Positions 25,652-28,239 of a stretch of DNA of 28,239 bases are shown here, piece by piece. Numbering within the stretch: position 1 is the first letter of the stretch; each line of letters begins with the position of its first letter. Source of the stretch: a virus; the IMG/VR virus record IMGVR_UViG_3300012920_000195, positions 1-28,239 of that record, one strand, 5' to 3'. A program made the position numbers and the translations under genes. The notes under the pieces are model-generated. The model saw only the letters and a list, made by a program, of their open reading frames with translations, was not told where the DNA came from and did no database searches.

Positions 25652-25656
25652 AACTC

Positions 25657-26160
25657 ATGGTATATTCAGGTAGATATTCAATCAAAAATCCTAGTAAGTA
25701 TAGCGGAGATTCTTCTAATATAGTATATAGGTCGCTTTGGGAGAAGGCTGTTTTCCAATGGTGCGATAAGAATCCAAAAGTTAAGAAGTGGAGTTCTGAA
25801 GAAGTTATCGTTCCATACTTCTATGAAGTCGATAAGAAATACCATAGATACTTTGTTGATATGAAAATAACATATGATGATAATAAGACAGTGCTAGTTG
25901 AGATTAAACCAGAAAAAGAGACCGTACCTCCAACAGGAGAAAAAAGAACAAAAAGATATATCACTGAAGGATTAACATATATCAAAAACATGAACAAGTG
26001 GCAAGCAGCAAATGAATACGCAAAAGATAGAGGATGGGAGTTTCAAGTATGGACCGAAAAGACTTTACAAGAAATGAAGCTCATGAAAAAACCTGTCCCA
26101 GGCAAACTTAAGTCATTACCAAGGCTTAAACCATTTAGACGTAAAAAACGCAGAAAATAG
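25657..26160 (+). CDS. 4: Head completion protein gp4
   Basis: A 167-residue homologue of T4 gp4 (head completion, also called gp50), which acts on filled heads before tail joining. The family pattern is plain: SGRYSIKNPSKYSGDSSNIV (4-23), then YRSLWEKAVFQWCDKNPKVK (24-43). It has the PD-(D/E)XK nuclease-type arrangement with E29, D68 in YFVDMKI, and E82-x-K84 in VEIKP. The C-terminus is strongly basic (LKPFRRKKRRK), fitting DNA contact. T4 gp4 has 150 residues. It is the first gene of the plus-strand block and is divergent from gp48. No ribosome-binding sequence is seen before its ATG. Whether the nuclease residues are active is not shown by sequence. Confidence 0.9.
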   Translation: MVYSGRYSIKNPSKYSGDSSNIVYRSLWEKAVFQWCDKNPKVKKWSSEEVIVPYFYEVDKKYHRYFVDMKITYDDNKTVLVEIKPEKETVPPTGEKRTKRYITEGLTYIKNMNKWQAANEYAKDRGWEFQVWTEKTLQEMKLMKKPVPGKLKSLPRLKPFRRKKRRK

Positions 26161-26161
26161 T

Positions 26162-26169
26162 TATAAATA
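26162..26169 (+). promoter_or_regulatory. T4-type late promoter before the gene at 26175
   Basis: A perfect TATAAATA box lies directly after the gp4 stop codon. Only five bases separate it from the next ATG, so a transcript starting at the usual distance would begin at or next to the A of that ATG. Confidence 0.68.
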
Positions 26170-26174
26170 GAATC

Positions 26175-26765
26175 ATGAGTAATCTATTTCAAAAACTTGA
26201 ACTTGAAGCTTTCCGTAAAGGCATTAATCCACGTACGCGCGAGTCACGCGAGTGGTTTCGAAGAAGAGTTCAAAGATTAACACGAGTTAGCAGAGAACAA
26301 CTTATGAAAGAGCCAGAAGTAACTAGAAGAGCAACTCACAGTTATGGTGGAATGTTTATGTATTTTTATGATCCAAAACACAAAGATAAGCTACCTTATT
26401 ACGATAGATTTCCATTAACAATACCAGTAGAACCAGCAAAAGGTGGATTTAGAGGAATCAATCTACATTATTTACCACCTATACTAAGAGCTAAATTTTT
26501 AGACGCCTTGCTAAACATAACTAATAATAAAAAATATGATGAGTCTACTAAGTTTAATTTAACTTACAATTTATTAAATGGTTCTCGTAATACAAGATAC
26601 TTTAAACCCTGCTTCAAACACTATTTGTTAAATCATGTTAAATCTAGATTTGCAGAAGTACCAGCGCCTGAATGGGAAATAGCGACGTTTCTACCTACAG
26701 CACAATGGGAAAAGTCTACAGCAGGAAGAATATATTCAGATTCAAGGAAGATAGCAAATGGCTAA
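26175..26765 (+). CDS. Conserved T4-like phage protein, function unknown
   Basis: A 196-residue basic protein that looks strongly conserved in type: RTRESREWFRRRVQRL (20-35), then MFMYFYDPKHKDKLPYYDRF (60-79), GINLHYLPPILRAKFLDAL, and a C-terminal EWEIATFLPTAQWEKSTAGR. Proteins with this pattern accompany head-completion and tube-initiation genes in marine T4-like phages. It lies between gp4 and the gp54-like gene. T4 has gp2 (DNA end protector) near gp4, but length and reading do not allow that identification. A virion or packaging-end role is inference only. It has a perfect late promoter box five bases before its ATG and no clear ribosome site. The last eight bases overlap the next gene. 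Confidence 0.72.
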   Translation: MSNLFQKLELEAFRKGINPRTRESREWFRRRVQRLTRVSREQLMKEPEVTRRATHSYGGMFMYFYDPKHKDKLPYYDRFPLTIPVEPAKGGFRGINLHYLPPILRAKFLDALLNITNNKKYDESTKFNLTYNLLNGSRNTRYFKPCFKHYLLNHVKSRFAEVPAPEWEIATFLPTAQWEKSTAGRIYSDSRKIANG

Positions 26766-27414
26766 TAGTGTAGATGAATTAAAAGCTTTAGTAAATACTA
26801 AGTTAGGATTCGCAAGAGCGAATAGATTCTTAGTAACCCTTCCATCTTTTGGAGGTGGAGGCATATTTGGTATTTTTACTGATGGAGCTAATCAAAGAGA
26901 ACTTAATATACTTTGCTCGAATGCTACTTTACCTGGGAAGCAAATACTTACCAACGACAGAAGAATAGGTATGGAATATCAAAAGATGGCGTATGGTTAT
27001 GCAGTCGATGATGTTTCAATGACTTTCTACCTTATGAATGACTATGGTGTTAAAGAATACTTTGACACTTGGAGAAATGTTGTCGTTAATGAGAACAGAA
27101 TGGAAAGTAACTATAAGAACGAATATGCTAGAACAGTAACGATACACCAACTAAGACAACCACTAAAAGGATTTACTAAAAATATAGGTCCTATAAGATT
27201 AAGTGCTGGTCTTGGTGGAGGAACGGTTTATTCCGTAGACTTACTAGAAGCATTTCCAATAGCAAACAGTGCTATTGAACTAAATAATGATTTAGATGGA
27301 TTGGTACAACTAAACGTTACTTTTGCGTATACCAATTGGAGAAGATCAAAAAATACGCAAGGTTTTATTAACATGGATATTGACACACCATTTGGTGGAA
27401 TTGATATTATATAA
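26758..27414 (+). CDS. 54: Tail tube initiator gp54-like protein
   Basis: A 218-residue protein with the tail-tube fold shared by T4 gp19, gp48 and gp54: ANRFLVTLPSFGG (20-32), LNILCSNATLPGKQIL (49-64), a GMEYQKMAYGYAVDD strand pair, then MTFYLMNDYGVKEYFDTWRN (83-102). The end LVQLNVTFAYTNWRR is also usual for this fold. It is called gp54 because it stands beside gp26 and gp51 rather than with the sheath gene, and because gp48 is encoded nearby; T4 gp54 is longer (320 residues), so a gp19-like tube protein is the alternative. It starts inside the end of the preceding gene (eight-base overlap) and is followed after ten bases by gp26. Confidence 0.7.
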   Translation: MANSVDELKALVNTKLGFARANRFLVTLPSFGGGGIFGIFTDGANQRELNILCSNATLPGKQILTNDRRIGMEYQKMAYGYAVDDVSMTFYLMNDYGVKEYFDTWRNVVVNENRMESNYKNEYARTVTIHQLRQPLKGFTKNIGPIRLSAGLGGGTVYSVDLLEAFPIANSAIELNNDLDGLVQLNVTFAYTNWRRSKNTQGFINMDIDTPFGGIDII

Positions 27415-27424
27415 GGAGTGAAAA

Positions 27425-28141
27425 ATGGCATTGCCAAGAGTATCAAATGATAGACCAATTTATGAGATGGTCGTTCCTTCTACTAAAGAAACTGTAAAGT
27501 TCAGACCTTTTTTAGTAAAAGAACAAAAGAGTTTACTAGTTGCTTTTGAGTCGAAAGATCCAAAGCAAATATTAAATTCAATGTTAGGTTGCATAGAGTC
27601 GTGCGTCCCTGGCATAAACGTAAAACAATTAGCAACTTTTGATGTTGACTACATGTTTACACAAGTAAGATCAAAATCTGTAGGTGAAACTTCTACAATA
27701 CTAACAGCTTGTCAGAATTGTAATGAAGAAAATGAAGTGAGTATAAACCTGCAAGAAATACAAATTGACGCAGATGGAATGAAATCTGAAGTTATCGAGA
27801 TAAACGATGACATAAGTGTTGAGATGAGATATCCCACATATCAAGATATGTTAAATAAATCTCAAGCGCTTAAGAATGAAACTTCAACTGCAGATGCTTT
27901 ATTTGATTCTGTTGTCTTATGTTTACATGCAGTTCAAACAAAAGATGAAAATATATTAATAAGTCAAGAACCAAAAGAAGAGGTAGATAATTTTATAAAC
28001 TCGTTGAATAATCAGCAATTAGAGAAGATAACTAATTTTGTACAAACTATGCCTTCACTCAAACATAGTCAAGAATATGAATGTAAAAAGTGTGGTCATA
28101 AAAATAATGTTGAATTAGCAGGACTACAAGATTTTTTTTAG
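27425..28141 (+). CDS. 26: Baseplate hub assembly protein gp26
   Basis: A 238-residue member of the T4 gp26 (T4_baseplate) family, an assembly factor for the baseplate hub. The conserved opening TVKFRPFLVKEQKSLLVAFE (23-42) is diagnostic. Two CxxC pairs, CQNC at 96-99 and CKKC at 220-223, suggest a zinc-ribbon. It has a strong AAGGAG ribosome site. Its last codons and stop lie in a run of eight T, and the following reading frame encodes gp51 without an ordinary start codon, so a -1 shift would give a gp26-gp51 fusion. In other tailed phages, tail assembly chaperones are made in exactly such a short form plus shifted long form. Confidence 0.87.
   Translation: MALPRVSNDRPIYEMVVPSTKETVKFRPFLVKEQKSLLVAFESKDPKQILNSMLGCIESCVPGINVKQLATFDVDYMFTQVRSKSVGETSTILTACQNCNEENEVSINLQEIQIDADGMKSEVIEINDDISVEMRYPTYQDMLNKSQALKNETSTADALFDSVVLCLHAVQTKDENILISQEPKEEVDNFINSLNNQQLEKITNFVQTMPSLKHSQEYECKKCGHKNNVELAGLQDFF
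28132..28139 (+). promoter_or_regulatory. Candidate -1 frameshift site (T8)
   Basis: In the gp26 frame this reads GAT TTT TTT TAG: a T-TTT-TTT heptamer (28132-28138) with the stop codon immediately after it. Slipping back one base continues as TTA GTT AAC into the gp51 frame. It could also be a homopolymer length error. Confidence 0.55.
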
Positions 28142-28239
28142 TTAACCTCTCTCATGAAACGTTGGAGAACTATTTCAAGACGAATTTTTTAATGATGCAG
28201 CATTTTAACTATTCATTAACAGACTTAGAAGAAATGATG
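28138..28239 (+). CDS. 51: Baseplate hub assembly catalyst gp51, 5' part
   Basis: Thirty-four codons in the -1 frame relative to gp26, running off the window. The peptide LSHETLENYFKTNFLMMQHF, followed by NYSLTDLEEMM, matches the N-terminus of the gp51 family (small helical proteins that help assemble the hub in T4-like phages). The conserved-looking part begins right at the T run. No ATG or GTG precedes it in frame; the frame is open back only to a TGA at 28111-28113. The first possible ordinary starts are TTG at 28162 and ATG ATG at 28192, both inside the conserved part and without a ribosome-binding sequence. So it is probably made as a shifted extension of gp26, unless initiation is unusual or the base count is wrong. 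Confidence 0.65.

Noticed and set aside
26175-26765. Identification as gp2, the T4 DNA end protector, from its position next to gp4.
   Set aside because: Length differs (196 versus about 274 residues) and I cannot recognise gp2 motifs in it; left as conserved unknown.

Overview
The window is a piece of a tailed double-stranded DNA phage of the T4-like myovirus group. It is strongly A+T rich (roughly one third G+C by eye). The structural proteins are of the marine T4-like kind seen in cyanophages and Pelagibacter myophages: a baseplate wedge set (gp6, gp8, gp25, gp53), baseplate hub and tube-cap proteins, a DUF4815-type fibre protein, and short fibre proteins typical of marine phages. A SAR11 (Pelagibacter) or cyanobacterial host is an inference from composition and gene content; the window holds no host marker.

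Layout. (1) Positions 1-3750, plus strand: an accessory cluster of a PP-loop ATPase C-terminus, a twitch-type radical SAM enzyme, a PP-loop/radical SAM fusion, a small SPASM-like Cys protein and a GT-A-like glycosyltransferase. Most of its genes are joined by 4-base ATGA overlaps. (2) Positions 3722-25602, minus strand: a long late block read right to left. It runs gp48 tube cap, gp53 wedge, gp27-like hub, OB-fold plus tail lysozyme, a large amidase-like protein, beta-helix spike, gp25, gp6, a wedge-associated protein, a short fibre protein, gp8, the 1310-residue DUF4815 protein, a 533-residue structural protein and four smaller structural or unknown proteins. (3) Positions 25657-28239, plus strand, divergent from block 2: gp4 head completion nuclease-fold protein, a conserved T4-like protein of unknown role, gp54-like tube initiator, gp26 baseplate hub chaperone, and the start of gp51, which runs off the window.

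How the genes work together: blocks 2 and 3 encode most of a contractile-tail baseplate, with wedges (6, 25, 53, 8), the central hub and puncturing device (gp27-like plus a gp5 function divided over separate genes), the tube start (48, 54), assembly factors (26, 51) and peripheral fibres. T4-type late promoter boxes (TATAAATA) lie before gp48, gp25, the short fibre gene and the gene at 26175. Block 1 is not structural and looks like an imported metabolic or modification cassette at the downstream end of the late operon, convergent to it.

The most notable signals are the PP-loop/radical SAM cassette, the gp26-gp51 junction at a run of eight T with no ordinary gp51 start codon, the gp5 function split over two or three genes, and an amidase-fold protein lacking its zinc ligands. 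No tRNA, CRISPR array, insertion sequence or integrase was seen, and no stretch over 300 bases lacks a gene; the largest gap between genes is the 54 bases between gp48 and gp4.
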